Below, in pieces: positions 1 through 5,687 of a DNA stretch of 6,032 nucleotides. The position numbers were made by a program, and so were the translations under genes. This DNA is from Candidatus Limnocylindria bacterium. GTDB taxonomy: Bacteria > Chloroflexota > Limnocylindria > QHBO01. How positions within the stretch are numbered: position 1 is the first letter of the stretch; each line of letters starts with the position of its first letter. The notes beneath the pieces are model-generated. The model worked only from the letters and a program-made list of their open reading frames with translations. It had not been told where the DNA came from and did no database searches. The stretch lies in assembly GCA_030146365.1 (NCBI GenBank), contig JASLBU010000201.1, positions 1-6,032 of the forward strand, in the 5' to 3' direction.

Positions 1-49
1 TCCGGTCGAGGACTGACGTCACATCGGCGCCCAGGTCGCCGAAGAGCAT
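1..49 (-). CDS. Possible 5' fragment of an unidentified minus-strand gene
   Basis: Read on the minus strand from an ATG at 49, the first 16 codons give MLFGDLGADVTSVLDR and run off the window without a stop. Third codon positions are almost all G or C, as in the real genes here. The frame stays open upstream to another ATG at 124, but that extension is arginine-rich and looks non-coding. The piece GDLGADV resembles a stretch near the N-terminus of CaiB/BaiF-type CoA-transferases, but the glycine/proline-rich segment that should precede it is absent, so I do not assign a family. No -10 box or Shine-Dalgarno sequence is seen before the ATG. The plus strand could equally hold the last codons of a gene ending at the TGA at 14-16. 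Confidence 0.2.
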   Translation of the reverse strand, partial: MLFGDLGADVTSVLDR

Positions 50-118
50 GACCGCGCCGACGGCCCGTTTCGAGGCCGTCTGTCGGCTCGGACACCCGAG
101 GAGCGGGGCTCGGCGTCG

Positions 119-124
119 TACCAT
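119..124 (+). promoter_or_regulatory. -10 box of the adenylate cyclase, leaderless spacing
   Basis: TACCAT fits the TAnnnT consensus of a primary-sigma-factor -10 element. Six bases separate it from the ATG at 131, which places the expected transcription start on the A of the start codon. No Shine-Dalgarno sequence precedes the ATG, as expected for a leaderless mRNA. A recognisable -35 element is not visible. Confidence 0.5.
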
Positions 125-130
125 TCGCCG

Positions 131-1342
131 ATGGGGTTGCTCAGCCGCATCGTTCAGCGGGCCCTGGGACTCGCCGATGGACCGGCTGATGAGGATGATC
201 TGCGACTCCGCAAGCGCGTGGGGACCGCCGCTGGATTCCTGACGATCGTCGCTCCATGGAGCCTGCCCATCCAGGCCCAGGGGCACCCCCTCAGCTTTGT
301 GTTGGCCCTCGCCCTGTCCCTGTTCAGCGCGGGCAATCTGGTTTTGCTATCGGCTACGAAGCGGTTCGACCGCTACCTCGTCGCCCTCATCACTGCGGGC
401 ACAATCTGGGTTCCGCTGGCGCATGTCGTCGGAGGCGGAATCACCGGTACGTCACCCGGGCTCGTCTGGGCCTTTCTGGTGCCCGCGTACAGCATCCTGT
501 CGTTGGGCCCGCGCCGGGCGGTGCCATGGTTCGTGACGTTCATCGTGAGTGTGCTGGCGATGGCGTTGGCGGACCCGTGGGCGCGGGCGGCGTTCGGCGA
601 GGGTTCGTATCCCTTCCGCGTGATCGGTTGGACGATGAACGTGCTCTTGCCGCTCGTCATCGTCTTCGTCCTCCTGCGATACACCGATCTGCGCCGCCGA
701 AGCGCCGAAGCTCGGGCCGACGAGCTGCTGATGAATGCCATTCCGGCCTCGATCGCAACGCGAATGAAGCGCGGCGAGGACCGGATTGCCGAGAGCTATC
801 AGGAGGTCACGGTGTTGTTTGCCGACGTGGCCGGGTTTACGGCGTGGACGACCCGAACCGATCCGCAACAGGTGATCGGCCTGCTCGACGACCTGTTCAC
901 ACGCTTCGATGACGTAGTGGCCGCGTGCGGAATCGAAAAGCTCAAGACGATGGGGGACGCGTACATGGCCGTGGCGGGCGCGCCTCTGCCGCGCGACGAC
1001 CACGCGAGTGCGGCAATTGACGCCGCTCGCGAGATGATCGAGGCCGCCGCCGCGTGGCGTGACGCGCATGGCCTTGCGCTGGCGATCCGGGTCGGACTGG
1101 CGAGTGGTCCAGCGGTGGGCGGGGTGATCGGGCGCCAGCGCATCCTTTTCGACCTCTGGGGAGAGACGGTCAACACGGCTGCGCGCATGGAGTCGAGCGG
1201 CCTGCCTGGTCGCATCCAGGTGGCCGAATCCACGATGCGGCGGGCGTCGGTGGCGTGCGCCTTCGTGGAACGGGTCGTCGACCTGAAGGGTATGGGGCGA
1301 GTCCGCGCCTACCTGCTCGAGCCCGGTTCGCGCATGGCATAG
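131..1342 (+). CDS. Membrane-bound class III adenylate cyclase (six-helix, single catalytic domain)
   Basis: This 403-residue protein should make cAMP from ATP at the cytoplasmic membrane. Residues about 33-184 hold six hydrophobic segments (roughly 33-47, 54-74, 82-103, 109-125, 130-147, 164-184). A charged linker (185-222) containing LLMNAIPASIATRMKRGE is typical of the cyclase-transducing element. The catalytic domain runs from about 224 to 398. The two metal-binding aspartates are D232 (in FADVAGFT) and D276 (in KTMGDAYMA). The adenine-selecting pair is K272 and D341 (in DLWGETVNTAARMES), rather than the Glu/Cys of guanylate cyclases. Transition-state residues are N348 and R352, and K386 is the likely phosphate-binding lysine. 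One complete set per chain implies a homodimer with two active sites. The plan, one six-helix domain plus one catalytic domain, is that of mycobacterial Rv1625c. The start is supported by the -10 box six bases upstream. The ligand sensed by the membrane part cannot be read from sequence. Confidence 0.95.
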   Translation: MGLLSRIVQRALGLADGPADEDDLRLRKRVGTAAGFLTIVAPWSLPIQAQGHPLSFVLALALSLFSAGNLVLLSATKRFDRYLVALITAGTIWVPLAHVVGGGITGTSPGLVWAFLVPAYSILSLGPRRAVPWFVTFIVSVLAMALADPWARAAFGEGSYPFRVIGWTMNVLLPLVIVFVLLRYTDLRRRSAEARADELLMNAIPASIATRMKRGEDRIAESYQEVTVLFADVAGFTAWTTRTDPQQVIGLLDDLFTRFDDVVAACGIEKLKTMGDAYMAVAGAPLPRDDHASAAIDAAREMIEAAAAWRDAHGLALAIRVGLASGPAVGGVIGRQRILFDLWGETVNTAARMESSGLPGRIQVAESTMRRASVACAFVERVVDLKGMGRVRAYLLEPGSRMA

Positions 1343-1349
1343 CTTGATC

Positions 1350-1367
1350 AACCGCCGTGGCGGCGTT
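1350..1367. terminator. Weak hairpin between convergent genes
   Basis: Only 34 bases separate the stop codons of the cyclase and the polymerase gene. They contain AAC-CGCC/GGCG-GTT complementarity around a very small loop, with a two-base bulge and only three T residues after it. An 8-bp perfect palindrome, TTGATCAA (1344-1351), lies directly before, and a second, GTGATCAC (1373-1380), overlaps the stop codon of the polymerase gene. It may terminate transcription from both sides, but the stem is short. Confidence 0.25.
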
Positions 1368-1376
1368 TGCTCGTGA

Positions 1377-2348
1377 TCACTCGTTGGTCTCGTCGCGGGC
1401 AGCGCGGGCGCGGCGTTTGCCCTCGTGCATGGCCTGCACCCGCGCCACCGGGATGGTGTGGCCCTCGGCGATCAACTCGGCTGACAGCTGTTGTGGCTGG
1501 GGCATGTGCTCGCGCCATGGGTCGCGGTCGCCGAGCTGTTCGAGCGCCGTGTGCACGCTGAAGTCGGCCGGGGCGATGGCGTCGAGGTCCTCCCAGGCGA
1601 CCGGAAAGGAGACGGGGACCCCCGGTCGGACGCGCGGGCTGTACGCGGCGATCACGGTCGCCCCACCCACCCTCGTGGCGTCGACGAACACCTTCCCGCC
1701 ACGATCGGCCTTCACGAACGCCGTCGTTGCAACCTCAGGATCGAGCCGCTCCGCTCGTGCGGCGATGGCCCGCGTCGCCGCGGCCGAGTCCTCGAGGGGT
1801 GCCTCGTCGTCGATCGGCACGAACACGTGCAACCCCTTCGCGCCGCTCGTCTTGACCGCGCCGCTGAGGCCGACATCGGTCAGTGCCTGTCGAACCGCCG
1901 TGGCGACCCGGACCACCAGCGGGAACGCATCGGCGTTCGGCGGGTCGAGGTCGAGCACGAGGTGCGTGATGCGGTCCGGCCGATCGGCGCGAACCAGGGC
2001 GGGGTGATACTCGATTGCTCGCTGGTTGGCGAACCACAGCAGCGTCCGGCGGTCGTTGCACAGCGCGTACGACACGTCACGCTTCGACGCCTCGGCCCAC
2101 CACTGCACCGTGCGCACCCAATCCGGCGTGTACTTGGGCACGTTCTTCTGCATGAAGGCTTCCTGGCCGCGATGGACGCGGATGACCGACAGCGGCCGGT
2201 CCTCGAGCACGGGCAGGATGCGGTCGCGGATGGCATCGAGGTACTCGACCAGGTCCCGCTTCGTCGCGCCGGCGCCGTCGAAGAGCGGCTGGTCCAGGTT
2301 AGTCAGCTCGACGCCGTCGCGTGATTCGTCCGTGGTCTTGGAGGCCAT
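1377..2348 (-). CDS. Stand-alone LigD-type DNA polymerase/primase (PolD-like PrimPol)
   Basis: This 323-residue protein is the polymerase domain of the bacterial end-joining ligase LigD, an archaeo-eukaryotic primase fold that fills gaps at DNA ends with a preference for ribonucleotides. The catalytic metal ligands are D133 and D135 (in LVLDLDPPN) and D223 (in VFVDATRVGG). Residues 167-177 (TSGAKGLHVFV) form the nucleotide-binding motif, with K171 and H174. Residues 61-80 carry the conserved GQEAFMQKNVPKYTPDW block. There is no ligase or phosphoesterase domain, and the length matches a lone domain. The VDATRVGGATVIAAYSPR form of motif III and the N-terminal block resemble, from memory, the free-standing PolD enzymes of mycobacteria more than the domain inside LigD, so a role in gap filling during excision repair is as likely as end joining. 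The last 20 residues are basic and probably disordered. ATG at 2348 is chosen because the conserved core begins near residue 14. Neither Ku nor a ligase gene is in the window. Confidence 0.93.
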   Translation of the reverse strand: MASKTTDESRDGVELTNLDQPLFDGAGATKRDLVEYLDAIRDRILPVLEDRPLSVIRVHRGQEAFMQKNVPKYTPDWVRTVQWWAEASKRDVSYALCNDRRTLLWFANQRAIEYHPALVRADRPDRITHLVLDLDPPNADAFPLVVRVATAVRQALTDVGLSGAVKTSGAKGLHVFVPIDDEAPLEDSAAATRAIAARAERLDPEVATTAFVKADRGGKVFVDATRVGGATVIAAYSPRVRPGVPVSFPVAWEDLDAIAPADFSVHTALEQLGDRDPWREHMPQPQQLSAELIAEGHTIPVARVQAMHEGKRRARAARDETNE

Positions 2349-2357
2349 CGCGAACAG

Positions 2358-2363
2358 ACGCTA
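2358..2363 (-). promoter_or_regulatory. -10 box of the PolD-like gene
   Basis: On the minus strand TAGCGT lies nine bases before the ATG at 2348. The expected transcription start would leave a leader of only about three bases, so translation would be essentially leaderless. No Shine-Dalgarno sequence is present. The match is less exact than for the other promoters here. Confidence 0.35.
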
Positions 2364-2501
2364 TCACGCGCCCATCCGGGCAAGCCGCTCAGCAGTCGAA
2401 GACGAACCAGCACAGCTCGTTGCGCAGCCGCTGGTCATCCAGCACGAGGTCACGGCCCCGCGATGCGTTCGGGCCTGTCCCGTTCATCGCGAGTCGGGCA
2501 G

Positions 2502-2507
2502 TAGGAT
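2502..2507 (+). promoter_or_regulatory. -10 box of the serine hydrolase, leaderless spacing
   Basis: TAGGAT is a strong TAnnnT -10 element. Seven bases separate it from an in-frame GTG at 2515, which puts the expected transcription start on or next to that GTG. The nearby ATG at 2506 lies inside the -10 box and so would not be transcribed from this promoter. Confidence 0.55.
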
Positions 2508-2514
2508 GCTCGAT

Positions 2515-3543
2515 GTGCACGCGACGCTCGACGACGAGGTCCAGGAGCTGCGACGCGCCTCCGGGATCCCGGCGGTCGCCGCCGTGCGTGTCGCGGCGTC
2601 GGGGGTCGAGGAGGTCGCCATCGACGGCGTCCGGCGCGTCGATCGCACCGACATGGTGGAGCTCGGCGACCGCTTCCATCTCGGCTCGAACACCAAGGCA
2701 CTGACGGCGCTTCTCGCGGCACTCGCGGTGGAGCGGGGGGACATCGCGTGGGACACCGGCGCCGCGGACGTCCTCGACGGCGTCCATCGTTCTCCGACGC
2801 TGCGGCAGCTGCTCACCCACGCCTCGGGCACCCCGGGCTACACGGAAGACGAGGAGATTGGGCGGGTTCAGCCGCTCGACGGCGAGCCGACGGCTCAGCG
2901 GGCCGCGTTCGCCCGAATTGCGCTGGCCGATGCGCCCCTCTTCGAGGCGGGAGCGCAGCACGCGTACTCGAACGCCGGGTACGCGATCGCGGCCGCGATG
3001 GTGGAATCCGCGACCGGGGAATCGTGGGAGAGCGCGCTCTCGAGCCGCGTCCTCGATCCGCTCGGGATTGGCGCGGACATCGGTTGGTCCCTGCTCCAGC
3101 GCGAGGACGCACCTGCGGGGCATCGGCTGGTGGATGGCACCCTGGTGCCTCACGACGTTGCGACCGACTCCTACGCGTTGCCGGTGTGGCTGCGGCCGGC
3201 CGGTGAGGCCAGCATGTCGATCACCGACTACGGTGTCTTCGTGGCCGATCAGCTTGCCGGGCTGGCCGGAGGCGGCCGGCTGGGACCCGCCTCGATGTAC
3301 CGTGTCATCCACGAGCCAGATCCACCGGATGACGCCGACGACGTGGGATACGCGCTCGGCTGGGGTGTTCGCTCGAGCCGGCGCGGGCCGGTGAGCATGC
3401 ACACCGGGAGCGCGGAGACGTTCTACGCCGTGGTGGCGCTCCAGCAGGAGCGCGGTCGGGGGATGGCGGTGCTCGCCAACTCGTACGGCGAGGAGCAGGT
3501 TGCGGCCGTCAACGGGCTGGTGAAGGCCTTCTTGACCGGCTGA
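2515..3543 (+). CDS. Serine beta-lactamase-like hydrolase (class C / penicillin-binding-protein fold)
   Basis: This 342-residue protein belongs to the large family of penicillin-recognising-fold hydrolases that includes class C beta-lactamases, D-alanyl-D-alanine carboxypeptidases and esterases. Counting from the GTG at 2515, the nucleophile and general base are S58 and K61 (in GSNTKALTALLAALAVERG). The second motif is Y151-S152-N153 (in AYSNAGYAIAAAM). The third is H296-T297-G298, the HTG variant of the KTG box common in the esterase-like members. LLTHASGTPGY (99-109) is also typical. There is no signal peptide or membrane anchor, so a cytoplasmic esterase or peptidase is more likely than antibiotic resistance. 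The substrate cannot be told. The frame is open as far upstream as 2026, but that part is antisense to the polymerase gene and not protein-like. ATG at 2506 would add three residues but falls within the -10 box. The secreted protease gene follows after 87 bases on the same strand. Confidence 0.9.
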   Translation: MHATLDDEVQELRRASGIPAVAAVRVAASGVEEVAIDGVRRVDRTDMVELGDRFHLGSNTKALTALLAALAVERGDIAWDTGAADVLDGVHRSPTLRQLLTHASGTPGYTEDEEIGRVQPLDGEPTAQRAAFARIALADAPLFEAGAQHAYSNAGYAIAAAMVESATGESWESALSSRVLDPLGIGADIGWSLLQREDAPAGHRLVDGTLVPHDVATDSYALPVWLRPAGEASMSITDYGVFVADQLAGLAGGGRLGPASMYRVIHEPDPPDDADDVGYALGWGVRSSRRGPVSMHTGSAETFYAVVALQQERGRGMAVLANSYGEEQVAAVNGLVKAFLTG

Positions 3544-3551
3544 GGGCAATG

Positions 3552-3571
3552 AACCCGGTGGCCCGCGGGTT
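3552..3571 (+). terminator. Short hairpin between hydrolase and protease genes
   Basis: AACCCG (3552-3557) and CGGGTT (3566-3571) can form a 6-bp stem with an 8-base loop. No T-run follows, so it is at best a weak or partial terminator and would allow read-through into the protease gene. It could also be a chance GC-rich hairpin. Confidence 0.2.
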
Positions 3572-3618
3572 GCAGGGAAGCCGAGCCTGACGCGGGACGC
3601 TGGTCCGGCGCGATTACC

Positions 3619-3623
3619 GGAGG
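3619..3623 (+). promoter_or_regulatory. Shine-Dalgarno sequence of the secreted protease
   Basis: GGAGG lies seven bases before the ATG at 3631, which is ideal spacing. It decides the start in favour of ATG 3631 over the in-frame TTG at 3625, which is only one base from the motif. It is the only clear Shine-Dalgarno sequence before any start in the window. Confidence 0.75.
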
Positions 3624-3630
3624 ATTGGGC

Positions 3631-4542
3631 ATGCGAAGGTTCCAGGCCGCGCTGGTGGCGGCGATTGCCTCGATCTTGCTGCTGGCCGCGCCAGCGGCAG
3701 CGATCACGTACGGCGAGCCTGATGCGGGGGAGCATCCATACGTCGGCTTCATGATCTATTACGACCCGGCGTATCCGGGATGGTTCAGCTGCAGCGGCAC
3801 GCTGCTGGATGCCGATACCTTCCTCACGGCTGGACATTGCACCTATGGCATCGGCACTGGCGGTCAGCTGCTGGGAACGAGCGGCGGCACCGACGTGTGG
3901 GTCACCTTCGACGAGACGGCCGTGCTCGAGGGCTGGCCGCTGCGGAGCGAGATCGGGACCATCTACGACGACGTCGCTGAGCTCGATGCTGCCCGGCGCG
4001 CGTGGCTGAACGACCCGGCGAACGGCTTCCTCACCGGCACGGCGTACCCCGATCCCAATTACGACAACTTCCGGGGCTTCCCGGTGAACTACGACGTCGG
4101 CGTCGTCGAGCTCAATGGCCTCGTGATCCTCAACACGTACGGGGTGCTGGCGCCTCTGGGCACCGCCGAACTGCTGGCCGGAGATACCGGACGTGGTCGC
4201 AACGCCGCGCTCGTCGAGAACGTTGGTTACGGGACGCAGGCCATCCAGCCCCATCCGCAGAGCGACGATGATCGCTACAAGTCGACGTCGCGCATCGTGC
4301 AGGTCAACGGTTCCATCAGCCGTGGCGGGAACCTCCACACTCTGAACAATCCGAGCGCGGTCGGCGGGCGGGGCGGTACCTGCTTCGGTGACTCCGGCGG
4401 CCCGGTCTTCGTGAACGACACGAACCAGATCATCGCCGTCGTCTCGTTCGGTTTCAGCGGCGCATGCCACGGGGCCGACTACTCGTGGCGCGTCGACACC
4501 CAGGACGCGTACAACTTCGTGCTGCCGTTCCTCAGCATGTGA
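3631..4542 (+). CDS. Secreted trypsin-fold serine protease (family S1)
   Basis: This 303-residue protein is an exported endopeptidase of the chymotrypsin fold. A Sec signal peptide covers residues 1-24 (two arginines, a hydrophobic core, then APAAA). The predicted cut leaves ITYG at the mature N-terminus, where active S1 proteases carry IVGG. The catalytic triad is H69 (in FLTAGHC), D155 (in NYDVGVVEL) and S255 (in GDSGGPVF). C54/C70 match the conserved disulphide beside the histidine, and C251/C279 the one near the active serine. Residue 249, six before the serine, is Gly instead of the Asp of trypsin, so cleavage after Arg or Lys is unlikely and an elastase- or chymotrypsin-like pocket is more plausible. 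The His-to-Asp distance is 86 residues, against about 45 in trypsin, which indicates a long inserted loop near residues 85-150. No C-terminal binding domain or anchor follows. It may share a transcript with the upstream hydrolase, since no -10 box is seen close to its start. Confidence 0.93.
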   Translation: MRRFQAALVAAIASILLLAAPAAAITYGEPDAGEHPYVGFMIYYDPAYPGWFSCSGTLLDADTFLTAGHCTYGIGTGGQLLGTSGGTDVWVTFDETAVLEGWPLRSEIGTIYDDVAELDAARRAWLNDPANGFLTGTAYPDPNYDNFRGFPVNYDVGVVELNGLVILNTYGVLAPLGTAELLAGDTGRGRNAALVENVGYGTQAIQPHPQSDDDRYKSTSRIVQVNGSISRGGNLHTLNNPSAVGGRGGTCFGDSGGPVFVNDTNQIIAVVSFGFSGACHGADYSWRVDTQDAYNFVLPFLSM

Positions 4543-4563
4543 GGCGTTAGCTCTACACGGTGC

Positions 4564-4600
4564 GCCGAGGCCGTCGGGGTAGATCCCCGGCGGCCTCGGC
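4564..4600 (+). terminator. Strong GC-rich hairpin after the protease gene
   Basis: A 16-bp stem (4564-4579 with 4585-4600) closes a 5-base loop, TAGAT, 21 bases after the protease stop codon. The only non-Watson-Crick position is T4574 opposite G4590. In plus-strand RNA this is a stable G-U pair, but in minus-strand RNA it becomes an A-C mismatch, so the stem fits best as the 3' end of the protease transcript. No T-run follows, as is common for terminators in GC-rich genomes. It may also slow transcription arriving from the convergent oxidoreductase gene. Confidence 0.7.
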
Positions 4601-4678
4601 CGTCCTCGCCGAGCCTGCCGGAAGTGGCGTTGCTGCCCGCGATGCGCGCTTCCGTCGCATCCGGCGGCTTGCCGCGGC

Positions 4679-5611
4679 TCAGGCGACCAGGCGGGCGATC
4701 ACTGGCTGGAGGATCGGCAGGTCCGACGCCGCGATGGTGAGGTAGCTGATGCCCCACCGCTCGCGGCGCTCGAGCAAGGTCGCGACCATCTCCTCGGTGT
4801 CGCCCACAAGGTAGTGCGGGCTCTTCGGCAGCTCCTGCTCGCTGATGTCGCGTGCGCGCGGCGGGGGAGGACCGCTGCGGTGACGGAAGTCGGGGTCCAC
4901 CTGCCAGATGGCGATGTTGATCTCTAGCTCCGCCCAGCGGTCTCCGGCGGCCTCGCGGATCCAGCCGATCTTTCGGTCTACCGCGTCCTCGGTGATGTCG
5001 GTCCGGTCGCCACCACCGCCGGGCAGCGACCGCGGATCGATGCCGATGATGTTTGCCTCACGCGCCGCGAAGGCAAGCAGCTTAGGTCCCCCACCCCCGA
5101 CAAGGAACGGCGGGTGCGGCCGCTGAACCGCCGTCGGCAGGCCGTCCTGGTGGATCGCGGGGTAGGCGTCATCGGCCTCGTGGTCGATCCGCCCCTCGCT
5201 CAGCGCCTGCCGGATCATCCGCACCGACGCCTTCATGCGCCGCAGCCGCTCGGCCGGCGGATCGAAGCGCAGGCCGGCGGCCTCGTACTCCGGTCGGTTC
5301 CAGCCTGCGCCGATGCCGATCTCCAGCCGCCCGTCCGTCATGGCGTCGATGGTGGCGAGCTCCTGGGCAAGGACCGTGGGGTGCCGCAGGTCGTTGTTCA
5401 GGACCAATGTGCCGATCCGAAGGCTCGTCGCCTCGGCCGCGGCCATGAGGCGGGGAAGTGCAGCCCAGCTGCCGAGGTGATCGGTCGCCAGCAGCACCGA
5501 TGCGCCCGCCGCCTCCGCACGACGCGCGATGTCCATCACCTCGGCGCGGGCGCCCGTCGACCCGGCGAGCGTCACGCCGAATCGAAACGGGCGTCCTTCC
5601 GGGGCATTCAC
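4679..5611 (-). CDS. LLM-class F420-dependent oxidoreductase (MSMEG_2516-like)
   Basis: This 310-residue protein has the luciferase-like monooxygenase TIM-barrel fold, whose members bind FMN or coenzyme F420. Counting from the GTG at 5611, it shows TDHLG (43-47) and then the family core from NNDLRHPTVLAQE (72-84) through DGRLEIGIGAGWNRPEYEAAG (93-113). PPFLVGGGGPKLLAFAA (167-183) and PHYLVGDTEEM (265-275) follow. Length and motif order fit the MSMEG_2516 subfamily of F420-dependent enzymes, recognised from memory and not by search. The reaction and substrate are unknown. It lacks a signal peptide and should be cytoplasmic. An ATG at 5614 would add one residue, but the -10 box TAGACT lies six bases before the GTG and three before the ATG, which favours GTG. 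It is divergent from a second LLM gene and convergent with the protease gene. Confidence 0.92.
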   Translation of the reverse strand: MNAPEGRPFRFGVTLAGSTGARAEVMDIARRAEAAGASVLLATDHLGSWAALPRLMAAAEATSLRIGTLVLNNDLRHPTVLAQELATIDAMTDGRLEIGIGAGWNRPEYEAAGLRFDPPAERLRRMKASVRMIRQALSEGRIDHEADDAYPAIHQDGLPTAVQRPHPPFLVGGGGPKLLAFAAREANIIGIDPRSLPGGGGDRTDITEDAVDRKIGWIREAAGDRWAELEINIAIWQVDPDFRHRSGPPPPRARDISEQELPKSPHYLVGDTEEMVATLLERRERWGISYLTIAASDLPILQPVIARLVA

Positions 5612-5617
5612 CATCTG

Positions 5618-5623
5618 AGTCTA
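5618..5623 (-). promoter_or_regulatory. -10 box of the minus-strand LLM gene, leaderless spacing
   Basis: On the minus strand TAGACT is followed by six bases and then the GTG at 5611. The expected transcription start coincides with that GTG. No Shine-Dalgarno sequence and no clear -35 element are seen. Confidence 0.5.
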
Positions 5624-5675
5624 CGGCCGAGGACCACGATGGCCCCGTCGGATGCAGGCGCACGGCTCACCGCGC

Positions 5676-5681
5676 TAGGCT
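5676..5681 (+). promoter_or_regulatory. -10 box of the plus-strand LLM gene, leaderless spacing
   Basis: TAGGCT is followed by six bases and then the ATG at 5688, so transcription should begin on the start codon. It lies about 53 bases from the opposed -10 box of the other LLM gene, so the two promoters share one short region and could be controlled together. Confidence 0.55.
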
Positions 5682-5687
5682 GGCACG

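Noticed and set aside
14..21. TGACGTCA palindrome upstream of the adenylate cyclase
   Set aside because: It equals a eukaryotic cAMP-response element, which has no meaning here. As a bacterial CRP site only one half (TGTGA on the minus strand) matches and the second half is missing.
452..1351. A 299-codon minus-strand frame antisense to the cyclase
   Set aside because: It is Arg/His-rich and lacks motifs, while the opposite strand holds a complete cyclase catalytic domain.
1344..1380. Two 8-bp palindromes, TTGATCAA and GTGATCAC, as a possible operator pair
   Set aside because: They lie between convergent stop codons, and one overlaps coding sequence, where an operator is unlikely. Short palindromes of this size occur by chance.
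2026..2505. A 160-residue N-terminal extension of the hydrolase
   Set aside because: It is antisense to the polymerase gene, Ser/Arg-rich and not protein-like, and the promoter at 2502-2507 lies downstream of it.
3625..3630. In-frame TTG at 3625 as protease start
   Set aside because: It is one base from GGAGG, too close for initiation. ATG 3631 has ideal spacing and gives a normal signal peptide.
2389..4470. A 693-codon open frame on the minus strand antisense to the hydrolase and protease genes
   Set aside because: Composition is extreme in Arg, His, Gly and Val with no domain motifs. It spans two genes with unmistakable catalytic motifs plus the gap between them. Long antisense frames are expected at this GC content.
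4617..4665. Inverted repeat GCCGGA/TCCGGC (4617-4622 with 4660-4665) between the convergent protease and LLM genes
   Set aside because: The six-base arms are 37 bases apart with a competing internal GGAAG/CTTCC pairing and no T-run, too weak to call a terminator.
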